From Cardiocondyla obscurior (taxonomy: Eukaryota; Arthropoda; Insecta; Hymenoptera; Formicidae): 64,000 bases of DNA. Both the position numbers and the translations under genes were made by a program. Location of the stretch: the NCBI RefSeq assembly GCF_019399895.1, contig NC_091891.1:930001-994000 (forward strand). Reading direction: 5' to 3'. Each line of letters opens with the position of its first letter. The stretch's first letter is position 1. Of the stretch, positions 12,501 through 23,475 are shown piece by piece. Below the pieces are notes generated by a model. It searched no databases. It had not been told where the DNA came from and was given only the letters and a program-made list of their open reading frames with translations.

Positions 12501-14914
12501 ACGTCTCTTTGCTTGTTGTTGTTGAAAAGAACCGGTCTGATTATTTGGAATATTACTCGCAACGGCGACAACACTTTGTATCGATTGACTAGTTGTAGAC
12601 AGTCTCATGTCTACATCTCCGTGATTACTATCTTGGGTCGGTGTACCACCGGGACTTCCTTCAATTCGATCTGTTCTATCTATCTCTAGCCTTTCGAACC
12701 GATCGATTTTCTTTCGTTCTATTGATCTTGAACGTGATCGAGATCGGAGCGGCGTTGGAGATCTGTTTCTAAACCTTGCTCGATGATCACGACTATCTGG
12801 CCCGTCGCGTATCCTAGGTCGTATTGGTGATGTACTGCGACTCCTAGTACGTCTAGAAGATAAAAATACATTATAAGATAATTAAACAGTAAAAATCGTA
12901 AGCAAATAAAAATTTAATAAGTAAAAGAAAACCAATTTTTTTTCTTAAATCAATTAAAAGTACAATTAGAATCGAACTTTATTACACATAAATACAGAAA
13001 ATACACGTACCTGCGATCATGTCGTCTAGTGCTTATCGGCGGAGATTCATTTCGCCATGGGCGACTTCGATCTCTTTCTCTATCACGCCGAATGTGTTCT
13101 CTACTTCTAGATCTACGCCTATCCCTTTCCCACGATCGTGATCGTGATCGTGTTCTCGATCTCATTCTTCCACTCCTACTTTATGCAATTAATAATAAAA
13201 AAATTCAATATTATTAAAACTTAATAAATTAAAAGTTGTATTTTTTAACTTCCTTTGTATTTTTTTTCTTTTTTTTTTTTATAAAGTACGTATCAGTAAA
13301 CGTTGAATGCGTTCACTGAATTATACGAGTATTAATTTTATATTTCCTTAAAAGAAAGAGAAGAAAATTTACCTGCTTCGAGATCGTTTTTCTTTTTCTT
13401 TATCCTTATCGGAGTCAGATTTTCTAGTCTCACGTTTACTAATTGCCGCTGGTGCAGATCCATTGATTTGAAGTGGAACAGAAGGATTGGTAATTATAGG
13501 TACCAGTGGAATTACTGTGTCTATTATTTTTTCTGTTGACGGCGGGACAATTGGAGCTGGTGGGTTTATACCAGGTGGCGTCCCACCTCCGTCTGGATCA
13601 CTTTTAGCCGGTGGGAGCACATATTCTTGAGTTTCCAATGTCTTGAAGAGCAATTCCACAAAGCTTTTGGTTTCTGGAAACAATAATTGCAATGTATTAT
13701 ATGTATATTCGATATATTTTTAATTTATAAATCGATCTTTTTAATTTATATCGTTAAACATTTTAAAAGGCCTACCTTGCTGGAGAAATACATCTAATTG
13801 CTCTACCATACCACCGCGCAGTTCCTCCAAAGTTTTGTCTTTCTTGACTAAAGCATAGACATATTTGGCAAGGGCAGCAGGATCTGCATCGCATCTAAAA
13901 AAAAAAAAAAAATTAATGAAAAATTAACAAACAAAAGCAAAATAATTAGACGAAAATTTGTATACACATAAATATTTCATTGAATTCAATTAGTGTAATT
14001 TAATCTATTCATTTGTTTGTTATTTTGAATAATTATTTTACATTTTATCTCTGGTGCTTTCCTATTTAAATTTCATTCATTGTAATCCTTGAATTGACAA
14101 TTTGCTTGAAACTGTAAACGTTAAAAGTTCTTCCTCTTTGAAGCGCTTTAAATCGAGAGACATAAACTCGGTAAATTATAAATGCAAAGTAAAACAGATT
14201 GTGTATTATGCACTAATTGTAGCAATTAAACCATAAATTGTGTCACATTCAGAATAAAATAAACTTTTTCTTTTTAATCAACCACAATGAGGAAGTCAAA
14301 TGTCAGCGGAAAAATAACGTCACGTCCATTCCGCAGGTTTTGCTTGCGGAAAGTTGGATGCAAATAAATTCTGTGCAAAATGCATCGAAAGCGAGCAGCA
14401 TCTATTGCCACTCAATGAGATAATCCGTCAATCTGTCGCGTCAACGTAAGTAAGCTACAAATAAATTTCGTTCGACATAAACATATTGCCTCGCGCTGCA
14501 CGCGATGTGTCAAACGAGGGACCAGCAAAGTAGCACCATAATACGGTCCTCGAATTCAGCGTTTGCTGCTAGGCAGATCGGTCGCAGCGAGCGGGACGAT
14601 GAATTTCGCTGGGTTTGAGGCTGGCGAGGAGAGCAGAGTGACAGGAAGCGGAGGTGGCCGATGGACCGAAGGGAAGCGGACGCGGAAAACGGCGATCGGC
14701 CGGTGCCGAGCTCACGTATAAATATTCGGTGCACACGGGGGTAAAGAGCGGCGCAGCCACATGTACGGCCATTTACCGAGCACCGTGCGCGTACACACAT
14801 ACGCGCGCGGAGTGGTGCGCTCTCCCTCAGGGGGAGCGCGGACTGGCCTACTTACAGCGGCTCCAGCACGGCGGTGAGCCACGCCTTGAACTGGTCCGGA
14901 TTGTTGATTATCAT
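9551..14914 (-). CDS. RBM26: RNA-binding protein 26/27 (Swm-like)
   Basis: This is the orthologue of vertebrate RBM26/RBM27 and fly second mitotic wave missing, a nuclear factor in poly(A) RNA surveillance and export that works with zinc-finger cofactors. Ten exons on the minus strand join in frame to 960 residues: 14856-14914, 13776-13894, 13373-13673, 13011-13175, 12485-12852, 12073-12321, 11129-11632, 10262-11046, 9867-10121 and 9551-9628. In order they encode a PWI-like N-terminal helical domain (about residues 1-110), an Arg/Ser-rich region, a CCCH zinc finger near residue 335 (spacing C-x8-C-x5-C-x3-H, split by an intron), a Pro-rich stretch, a first RRM, a long charged coiled coil, an RGG-like patch and a second RRM. 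The acidic tail ends in ESRSWRR, identical to the human C-terminus. It is divergent from SGT1. Confidence 0.96.
13895..14855 (-). other. First intron of RBM26
   Basis: This 961-base intron lies between the short first exon and the PWI-coding exon. The half near the promoter is GC-rich and the rest AT-rich. No other feature is seen. Confidence 0.7.
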
Positions 14915-15600
14915 CCTCGGCGAGTGCCGCGTCACGGTCTGGCATAGAAGGCCTCGCGGATCACGCGTCAGTCACACGGGGTGCCACAAGCGAGCGCGTA
15001 GCCAGAACCCTCCTAAGTAAGGACAGTCGCCATTCTGAAATCAGTCGCTGTTGCACTGCCATGCGGTAATCGCGCTCAGCTAGAGGGCCGCGCTGTCGTG
15101 AAAAAGTAGCCCGCGGAAGCAGCTGCTGCCAGGCCGGTCCGGCGCCGAGATGTCACTAACGTCAGCCAGCGGGAGATTCTACTTCGAATAAATTTTAAAC
15201 GAGGCTTGAAATTAATGTTAATTCTCGCTCAATTTATCCGCTTTTTTTTATTTTATTTTATTTTATTTTTTATTAATTTTAATATTCTTTTTTTTTTGCA
15301 ATTAGAAAACGGCAAGGAATTAAATTAAATCGAAGTTGAAATTGATTTGCATTACTCGGAATAAATGACCATTTGTTTTCCGCCTAGTTGCGGATTGGCT
15401 GGCACGTAGATGCGCGACGAGAGGCTCTGCGCAGGCGAGCTTGTGTTGTCTTACAGCATCCCCTGGATAGTGGTGACCAGTGGAGACCTGGGTTATCAGG
15501 CCACGCAAATGTTCGAGAAAGTTGGAGGTTGAAGGTTACGTTGTTTACGCTTTGACGTGATCTAATTGTGGGATAAGCGACAGGCCGGGCCGCGATCAAG
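14915..15600. promoter_or_regulatory. Shared divergent promoter region of RBM26 and SGT1
   Basis: The start codons of two oppositely transcribed genes are 686 bases apart. The segment is CpG-rich at both sides with an AT-rich middle near 15180-15340. The distance suggests a shared or overlapping promoter; transcription start sites are not visible from sequence. Confidence 0.55.
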
Positions 15601-16857
15601 ATGGAAATCGAGAAGAACGACGAGGTGAGTGCTGGCGAATACGTGTAACTTAACGCGGCGAATACGTGACCGTGAAAAAGCAGATTGCTGAAAATGATAT
15701 ATTCTTGGACTGTCGTAGATGCCCAAACCGAAAATAAAACACGATTGGTACCAAACGGAGACCCACGTAATCGTAACGATTCTTGCTAAGAGCACAGAAA
15801 ACGTAAAGATCGTTTATGGGGAAACTACAGTAAGTATCTACATCGGCGGCTCGTTTTTTTTTTCAAGCGTAAAAAAATTTTAAACAAAAGCCTGGTGTTT
15901 CATGGTCTAAAAATGTCATCTTTGTGCTATAAATGCTTTCAAGTCTGACATATTTTCGAGACCTAAAAGAAATTTAACAAGTTATGACATTTATTAATTA
16001 AAAGATAACTGAAATTTGAAGAAATTATTAAATTATAAATTTTCAGTTAAGTGTCACTGCAAAATTACCTTCTGGAGGTGATTATAGTCTTGAATTAGAT
16101 CTGGCTAACTTTGTAGTAGCAGAACAATGTTCACATAAAGTGACACCATCCAAGATAGAAATAAAATTGAAGAAACGCGATGGTATTAGATGGCTGAAAC
16201 TGGAAGGAAATCCAACTCCATGTACAGTAAAACCTATACCAAATGGTAAGTTGCAAACAGTTTGTTACTTTGTCAAAGTATGTTTAAAATATAAATGTCA
16301 AACAGAATATAAAATAAAAATAATGTTTATTAAATAATGTTTGTTGAAATATTTGGTCGAAATTATATTGGAATTTATTCATTTTATTAACAAATAAAAT
16401 TTATCTTAATGCTACACATTCCATTGTTATAATTGGATGGCATATATTTTTTAAACTGTGTATATTTAAGAAATACTTCAAGCTAGTTCACATCCACTTA
16501 AATATCCAAGCTCCTGTAAGAATTCTAAAGACTGGGATAAGGTAGAAAAAGAAATAGAGGAACAAGAGGCAGCAGAAAAACCTGATGGTGAGGCTGCAGT
16601 AAATGCTCTCTTCCAAAATATATATGGCAAAGGATCTGATGAAGTAAGGCGGGCAATGAACAAATCCTTTGTAAGTAAAATGTTCATTGTTGACTGATTG
16701 AGTGAAGTTAATATGAATTAATGTTGTCAAAAATATTTTTTATATACAGATAGAATCTGGTGGCACTGTTTTAAGTACCAATTGGGATGAGGTAGGACGA
16801 AAGACAGTTAAGAAAAAGCCACCAAACGGAATGGAATGGAAATCTTGGAGCTCATAA
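15601..16857 (+). CDS. SUGT1: SGT1 co-chaperone, CS plus SGS domains
   Basis: SGT1 is an Hsp90 co-chaperone needed for kinetochore and SCF ligase assembly. Exons 15601-15624, 15719-15829, 16047-16245, 16471-16670 and 16750-16857 join to 213 residues. The CS (p23-like) domain starts at HDWYQTETHV near residue 14 and runs to about residue 100. The SGS domain occupies the C-terminal half, with DWDKVEKEIEEQE and the conserved tail GTVLSTNWDEVG through EWKSWSS. The TPR domain at the N-terminus of plant and vertebrate SGT1 is absent, because the CS domain begins almost at the start. The same short form is known in flies, so this is probably lineage-typical rather than a truncation. The first coding exon has only eight codons. 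Confidence 0.95.
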
Positions 16858-17454
16858 TTTCGAATAATTTTCTAAAACTTTCACAGTTTCTTATATACAA
16901 TTGTCATGTTTAATCCTGAATTATTGCATCTATGTAATGTAAAAATTTTTTTAGTATAAGAAAGTTAACATATTAATATTTGCTTGAGAGTGATAATCTT
17001 TTTATTATACGATAACTTTTTTTGCTGTTTAAAAAAATTTATTTTGTAATGAAATATATTAAATTATTAATATTTCCTTATATTACAATCTTTACATAAC
17101 ATTTAATTTTAAATAGCTAATTTACAGTTATAATTGTACAGTATTATAATACATATAGTATTCTAATGAAAATAAATGCTCACAGCATATTATATTAATT
17201 ACAAAACGAGATAAAAAGTATTTTGACTGGCAAGTGTTCAACAAGCGTAGCTTATACACCTTATTAAAAAAACAGTGTTTTACATTTAACCGATACTTCT
17301 TATTAATGGCAACATTCTCAAGTCCTAATATATTTTACAAATTATAACGAATTCTGTATATGTTTCATTGTAAGTGAAAAGGAAGTTTAAGCTGGATAAA
17401 TTTAGTTCACGTTTGAGCAATTATAACTTTAATTATGTATATACATTATTTGTG

Positions 17455-18704
17455 TTACTTGTTAAAAATATATGATGCAGACTGATAAATTCCTTTTTTA
17501 ATATAACTTGCTCCTGAAATCAATAAATTTGCCGAGTACTTGATAGAAGTCGTTAATATATTAGACGAGTTCAATTGATAGCTTTCTTGATTTAAATTTG
17601 TGGTAACTCTTTGAGAAGTCTTAATATCAATTGATTCTAATTTTTCTTTAATGCTAAATAATTCATTTAAATTTTTTTGAAGTAGCAATTCATTTTTTTC
17701 TTGCGCCGTTTTTACGGTATTTCGTACGTCTGTTATCCTTCTATTATTAAGTACCATTGAACCGATTAATGAAACAATTGCCAGCACGGCAGAGGCAATG
17801 ACAGATAAATACTTGTATTTAATTCCGTTCAAATTTTGGCTAATGTGGTAGTCTTTTATCGCTGTTGCCAGCTGAGTAAAATTATCCCTCTCATTTTTTT
17901 CAAACAATTTCAATTGGTCAATAACTTTTTTTTGTTCCTGCAAAGATTTGTGCTCTACTATTGTTAATTGCACATACTTAGGGTCATCTCGCTTTGTCTG
18001 AATTAATTCTGCATAAATATCTTGCAATTTGTAAGTGATGTTCGTTAATTCTTTATTTAGATTACTCCTAGCATCTTGGCACTCAAACAGTTTATCTTGA
18101 AGAGCGATCACTTGCCTTCTGTTTGCCTCAACAGCATCTATTCCTGTTAAGTGATTGTACCATTGCCACCATTTAACTATTTTTCCTGGCAATGGGACCC
18201 CTGGCTCTAAAGCCTTGGCATTTAAATCTTGTATTACAACAGCTTGGTCATTCAATTTCTACAACATTAAAGTTAGTTATTTTCTATACTGTACGTAAAG
18301 CCATGATTCCAACTATAAAACATATTCCTCCTTTTTATAACTAAGATAATTTTATGTAAATGTATAATATTATTAAAAAAATGATATGCGATCAAACTTT
18401 GAGTTCTTTAATTGTCATATCTACATCCTAAAGCATCCTCAAGCTAATCTCAGAATTTTTGTAGAATGCCGGCTATTTGGGCCGGTTGCGCAAAATAAAA
18501 ACGCTCATACATGCGTGTAAAATATTATTTACTGCTTACTTTCACAACAACATTGTACTTTTCGGCCGCGATATTCTGTGCAGTGGCGATCTTACTGTGT
18601 GCTTTTCCAGCGGCACTTTCCACGATCTCCTTTGCATTGTGAAGCATGCCGTATCTCTTTACTTGCTTGGTTGCAAGCTCTATCAATTGTCGATAGTGTC
18701 TCAT
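17455..18704 (-). CDS. CCDC51: CCDC51/MITOK mitochondrial potassium channel subunit
   Basis: This is the probable orthologue of CCDC51 (MITOK), the pore subunit of the mitochondrial ATP-sensitive potassium channel in the inner membrane. Exons 18540-18704 and 17455-18258 join to 322 residues. The first exon codes a basic amphipathic N-terminus that could serve as an import signal. The second begins with a tryptophan-rich stretch (KWWQWYNHLTGI) followed by a heptad-rich coiled coil of about 110 residues. A hydrophobic segment (ASAVLAIVSLIGSMVL) comes next, then more helix and a second weakly hydrophobic C-terminus. This order of coiled coil and membrane segments matches the vertebrate protein, though overall identity is low. 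It is shorter than human CCDC51 (411 residues). The start ATG at 18704 is chosen because the frame upstream has no other ATG. Confidence 0.82.
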
Positions 18705-19198
18705 CGTCGTTACACCACGCGGTATAAAATAGGATTGAAACAATCATACGTTGACGGATAAGAAATTAAAATAAAAGGAACCGACTTAATCACGATCTTA
18801 ATCCATTTGGAGTCGAATCTAATCAAATCGTCCAACTTAACATAACCTATAACTCTTGATGATGCGGGTTATCAGGAAAATGAATTTAGATGACGGTCTG
18901 ATATTCACGATTATTATTAATCCTGCAAATTTACTGTAACGTATTATGTATATTATGCGGCATTTAATGATCAAGTTATTCCTTTTGGTTTAAATATATA
19001 TCGCAGTTTGGTTAACACGGTTTCCGTCACTATTTAACTGGACTAGAACGAACCATGCGCACACTTTGCGTACACTATTTTTTAAAAGATCCCAATTCGT
19101 GCGTGTCATCATAATTAAGTTATCTATAGTCGACGACGTGTTAATGATTTAAGACAAACGATTACAAAGTATGAAAAAAATAAAATCATGCGACTTAC

Positions 19199-19369
19199 CG
19201 ATCTGCATGAGCGTCAGCGGAGTTGTAAAAAGCTGCCGGTGACTGTAACATAAAATGAAACATATTAATGTAGACACGTAAATTAATGTAGACAAGTTAA
19301 TAAAATTAATTAAGAAAAAATAAAAGTTTTTATTTGATAAAGATTTTATAACAAAAATTTATGCCTACC
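19199..19369 (-). other. Splice-like module, copy A
   Basis: Read on the minus strand, there is a donor after 19369 (TTAG/GTAGGC), an intron-like stretch 19243-19368, the acceptor GTTACAG, an exon-like block 19199-19242 and a second donor GTAAGTCG. The second donor points toward CCDC51, which lies downstream on the same strand. Confidence 0.5.
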
Positions 19370-19486
19370 TAAGAGTTGCTCCGCCGATGCAGGATACCCT
19401 TCCTGGGCCTCCACCTCCTCTCAGGATGTCTGTGGAATGTCGGGTCGGTCCTTCCTTCATCGGTAGAGTATTATCTGAAACAGAAA

Positions 19487-20400
19487 AATTACGATTAATA
19501 TTCTGTTCTGTTCGATGTCTTATTGAGCTATCGATTTCTTGAATCAAAATAAAAAATTTAACGAGAAAGGCGGTAACGCGTTCTGAAGCGCGGTAGAAAT
19601 AAAACGCGGGATAGTGAATATCCGCGAGATAATGAAATTATGATTAATATTCTGTTATATTCGATAATTATTGAGCTATCGATTTCTCGAGTCGAAATTA
19701 AAAATTTAACGAAAAAGGTGGTTGAGTGTTTTGAATAACGGTAAAGATAAAAAGCGGGATAGTGAATACCCCCCGGTGGGGGTAACACAAGGGGGTAAAG
19801 AATATCCCGCGCGATAGTAGGAAAAACATAGAAGGGGGGAAGTTTTCGCGGTCATTGTACCGACGACTTTTGACCGAGCAACAAGGTGACGTAAACCTTG
19901 CTTGAAGTGACAGTTAGATTTTTGTATTGAGATCGAAGGATAAAAGGAAGTGTCGTGGACTATCCTGCGAGTGTCTACCGCGGTAGGAATATTTTATATC
20001 GCGGCCCGTTTTATACCGATGCTTCGTGCAAGTTTTGTATCGTTCGAAAATTTAACGAAAAAGGTGGTTGCGCGTTTTGAATAACGGTAAAGATAAAAAG
20101 CGGGATAGTGAATACCCCCCGGTGGGGGTAACACAAGGGGGTAAAGAATATCCCGCGCGATAGTAGGGAAAACATGGAAGGGGTTGGGGGAAGTTTTCGC
20201 GGTCATTCTACCGACGACTTTTGACCGCGCAACAAGGTGACGTGGACCTTGCTTGAAGTGACAGTTAGATTTTTGTGTCGGGATCCAAGGTTAATAGGAA
20301 GTGTCGTGGACTATCCCGCGAGTGTCTACCGCGGTAGGAATATTTTATATCGCGGCGCGTGTTATACCGATGCTTCGTGCAAGTTTTGTATCGTTCGTTA
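19487..20400. repeat. Tandem array inside the composite element
   Basis: The word AAAATTTAACGA plus flanking sequence recurs near 19553, 19700 and 20048. The last two units are about 350 bases long and nearly identical over their whole length, including a C/G-run hairpin (CCCCCCGGTGGGGG) and the word CGACGACTTTTGACCG. The first unit is shortened to about 150 bases. Open frames here are incidental. Confidence 0.8.
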
Positions 20401-20514
20401 CACCGACCGAAGTATTAAAGTGACAGTTAAACCGCGCTTACGTCTCAGGGTCGTGTTTAAAGATTTAACGGAAGTGTCGTGAATATCCCGCGAGTGATCT
20501 AGTGCGCGGAGAAC

Positions 20515-21810
20515 GTTATTTTATTATAATACAAGGATGCTTTTTCGTGATCGGAATATTGTTTCGCGCTTTCGGGATATAGTGATTCGCGTTTCAATTT
20601 ATTTTTTAATTGATTGTCGTACAGCCGGAGTACGCGTTATCTCTCGCGAAGTGTCGATTTTCTGTTTGGTAAGACGTGCTAATAGTGTATAGTGACCGGC
20701 AATGATGACCTGACTCACTGTGGCGACGGCGGCTAACGCGCGTGAGCTAGGGTGGAGTGCGTTAGGCCTTACCGCGGATCGTGTGCGTGAACCTTGGAGT
20801 ACCGAGAGAAGCGAGAGAACGAGGGAAAAGTTGGAGGAAGGCATCTTTATGTTCTGTTCTGTTCGCGACCGTGCGTGTGAGAGAGAACGCATGAGTGATC
20901 GCTAAGAAATCATTATAGGCGCCTCTAATGATTTCTTAGCGATCACTCGTGCGTTCTCTCTCACATGTACGGTCGCGAACAGAACAGAGCATGAAGATGT
21001 CTTTCTCCAACTTTTCCCTCGTTTTCTCGTTTCTTTCGGTACTTCAGGACTCACGTACACGATCCGCGGTAAGGCCTGACGCACTCCACCCTAGCTTACG
21101 CGCGTTAGTCGCCGTTGCCGCATTGAGTCATGCTATTATTGCCGGTCACTACTATTACATGCAATTCGGAAAACGGCATCTTCTGTTTGAGAGATTCGCG
21201 TTACGCCGGATTGTGCGATGAGGATTTTAGTATTTTTTAATTTCTATTTGAACAATTTTTCCTTGTTTTATGATAAGTTACGCTCTAAGTGACAATGTAA
21301 TAAAGTGCGCGGTGAATATTATGTGAGTGAGTGTGAGTGTGAGTGTACAGTTTTGTGTTTTTGCATATAATACGGGGTGCCGTGTTTAAGTTATTATAAA
21401 ACAAGGTCGCTTTTCTCGTGATCGGAATATTGTTTCGCGCTTTCGGGTTATAATTCGCGTTTTTAATTTATTTTTTAATGGATCGTCGTACAGCCCGGAG
21501 TATTCGTCGGTCCCTCGCGGAGTGTCGTTTTCTGTTTCGTTAGCCGTGACTGATAGTGCGTGCGCTACTGCACGCAATTCGGGAAATTGGCATCTGCTGC
21601 TTGAGAGATTCGCGTTACGCCGGATTGTGCGATGCGCATTTTAGTAGTTTTAAAGTCCTATTCGAACAATTTTTTCTTGTTTTGTAACAATTTAAACTAG
21701 GTATGAGGGATAGTGTAATAAAGTGCGCGATGAATATTATGTAAGTGAGTGTGAGTGAGTGTGAGTGTACAGTTTCGCGTTTTCGTTTATAATACGGGGT
21801 GCCGTGTTTT
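20515..21810. repeat. Two tandem units of about 417 bp, the first interrupted by a palindrome
   Basis: Words such as CGTGATCGGAATATTG and TTTCGCGCTTTCGGG (near 20550 and 21418), GAGATTCGCGTTACGCCGGA (near 21191 and 21607) and ATACGGGGTGCCGTGTTT (near 21370 and 21790) recur in order. The period is about 417 bases once the palindrome at 20691-21150 is removed. Confidence 0.75.
20691..21150. repeat. 460-bp near-perfect palindrome (fold-back)
   Basis: Two 230-base arms meet at GGC/GCC between 20920 and 20921. The outer ends AGTGACCGGC (20691-20700) and GCCGGTCACT (21141-21150) are exact complements, and the arms stay in register with almost no gaps. By eye I estimate 85-90% identity, with mostly transition differences. 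A transcript would fold into one long hairpin. Confidence 0.85.
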
Positions 21811-22009
21811 AATAATAATTTAAACTGTGAGTGATAATGTAAACTAACGAGTGATAATTTAAATTATGAGTGATAGCGTTAGGGGTTAATGACAGTATTT
21901 CGCGAGAGTTTCCAGTGCGCGAAAAGATGACTCGACGACGACGACGACCTCCCATCTGAGAGGAGGAGCAGGCCCGGGGGGCATCCTGCATCGGCGGAGC
22001 AACTTTAAG

Positions 22010-22157
22010 GTAAGCATTAATTTTTAAATCAAAATCTTTATTAAAAAGAAACTTTTACTTTTTTTATATGAATCTTATTAACTAACTGTCTGAATTAATA
22101 TTTTCCTATTTATGTTACAGTCACCGGCAACAACTCCGCCGAAGCTCATGCAGATTC
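22010..22157 (+). other. Splice-like module, copy B
   Basis: A donor follows 22009 (TTAAG/GTAAGC), with an intron-like stretch 22010-22120 ending TTATGTTACAG. The exon-like block 22121-22157 is followed by donor GTGAGTCG. It lies on the same strand as CERT and upstream of it. Confidence 0.5.
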
Positions 22158-22179
22158 GTGAGTCGCATGCTTTTTTTTT

Positions 22180-22590
22180 TTTTTTATACAAATTCCTTAT
22201 TTAATTGTCTTTATTTCTTTGTATTTTAATTGTTATATTACATATGTTTTATATATACTTATATATTTTTATATGCATATGCTTTAATATATATTACTTT
22301 CAGAGAAATAATGCTTTTTTTACAAATTCTTTATTTAATTGTCTTTATTTCTTTTTATTTTAAACGTTATATTACAGATGTTTTATGTATACTTATATAT
22401 TTTTATATGCATACTTTAATATATATTACTTTCAGAGAAATAATGCTTTTTTTTACAAATTTTTTATTTAATAAATTAAATAAGACAGCTGTCTTATTTC
22501 CTTGAATTAAAATACAGGCGCGCGCCTGTATACAAATATTAGAATTACATATATTTATTTGTACTAATATTATATTGCTTTCAGAGAAAT
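22180..22590. repeat. AT-rich tandem repeat of about 133 bp with two embedded palindromes
   Basis: Units starting with ACAAATT near 22189, 22321 and 22455 end with TTACTTTCAGAGAAATAATGC or a close variant. The third unit is broken by two perfect palindromes, at 22478-22499 (centre CAGCTG) and 22512-22531 (centre GCGCGC). Confidence 0.75.
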
Positions 22591-22594
22591 GATG

Positions 22595-22717
22595 TGTGGA
22601 ATGCATCAAAAATTTTTAACCACACCGGTTATACTTACAGAAAATATTAAAAATATGTACAACCGACAGTCCGCAGTCTGTTTAAGTGGGACGGGAAATT
22701 ATTTGCTGCATTCCACA
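22595..22717. repeat. Small element with 11-bp inverted ends
   Basis: TGTGGAATGCA at 22595-22605 is the exact reverse complement of 22707-22717. The interior is unrelated, about 100 bases long. The size and ends fit a miniature inverted-repeat element, but this is a weak call from one copy. Confidence 0.4.
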
Positions 22718-23475
22718 TAAAGAATTCTTTTCTTTAATTATATTATAGGTACTTTAAAGCTGAACCGTAATTTTTGTGATAATCCTAACGATAAATATAA
22801 AAAAAGACCTTGTTACCTTGCACTCTTAAATTTTTTCTTTCAAAATTATATTACATTATTCATATTTTAATATATTACATTGTGTTATATTATTTTTTTA
22901 TAAATAGAAAAGTATGTGTAGGATATTATAGTACGGAGATTCCACACTACGCGACTATTGCTTTAACCATAACGGAATACAGAAGCGCTCTTTTCCTTTG
23001 TGAGACACGCTTTATTCTTCGCGACTCAAGGGTGCGCGTGTATTACGACTTGAGCTGCCGTATAAGTATTTAATATTTCTTTTTCCCCTCGCCGACTTTC
23101 TCCTCTTTTTTAATACGTGCACACGTACATACATACATACACGCACGCACACGTCAACACCCTGATACTCACGTTCAGTATATCAGCGCTTCCCCCTCGA
23201 GTGACGTCGTTTGATAAGCGTTATTTGGTGTACAGGTTATGTACAACAGTTGTGAAAAAGTGATGTTTTGAGACGTTTCGTCATTCCGTGGCGACTCACT
23301 GACCCGTCCGAGCCACTCCGTTCCACCACCTGCCCGGGCCGGGGTCATCGTTTTCACGCGGTAACGAATTCGCACAACCCTCTCCCGGAATCCGTTTTTT
23401 CCAGGCGATGTCAGGAAGCGCTTCCTCAACCGAGTGCTAAATCGTGAGTTAATCGCGATCGAGGATCGTTCGAGA
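22718..23475. other. Upstream and 5' region of CERT
   Basis: AT-rich sequence gives way near 23080 to a CA-repeat-like tract and then GC-rich DNA with CpGs up to the CERT start. This is probably the promoter and leader. No gene is seen. Confidence 0.5.

Larger units (their letters stand above)
19160..22160. repeat. Composite inverted repeat element, about 3 kb
   Basis: The left end (19160-19450, minus orientation) and right end (21900-22160, plus orientation) are inverted copies of one module. Each has the GC-rich word CATCCTGCATCGGCGGAGCA, then an AG/GT donor, about 110-126 AT-rich bases, TTATGTTACAG, a 37-44-base exon-like block and a second donor followed by CGCATG. Between the arms lie two tandem arrays and a large palindrome (listed separately). 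No transposase, reverse transcriptase or other long coding frame is visible, so this is a non-autonomous or decayed element. The outer limits are approximate, and no target-site duplication could be fixed by eye. Confidence 0.7.

Noticed and set aside
20720..21221. Small open frames inside the palindrome and tandem arrays
   Set aside because: They are mirror images of each other across the palindrome and change with each repeat unit, as expected for chance frames in GC-rich repeats.
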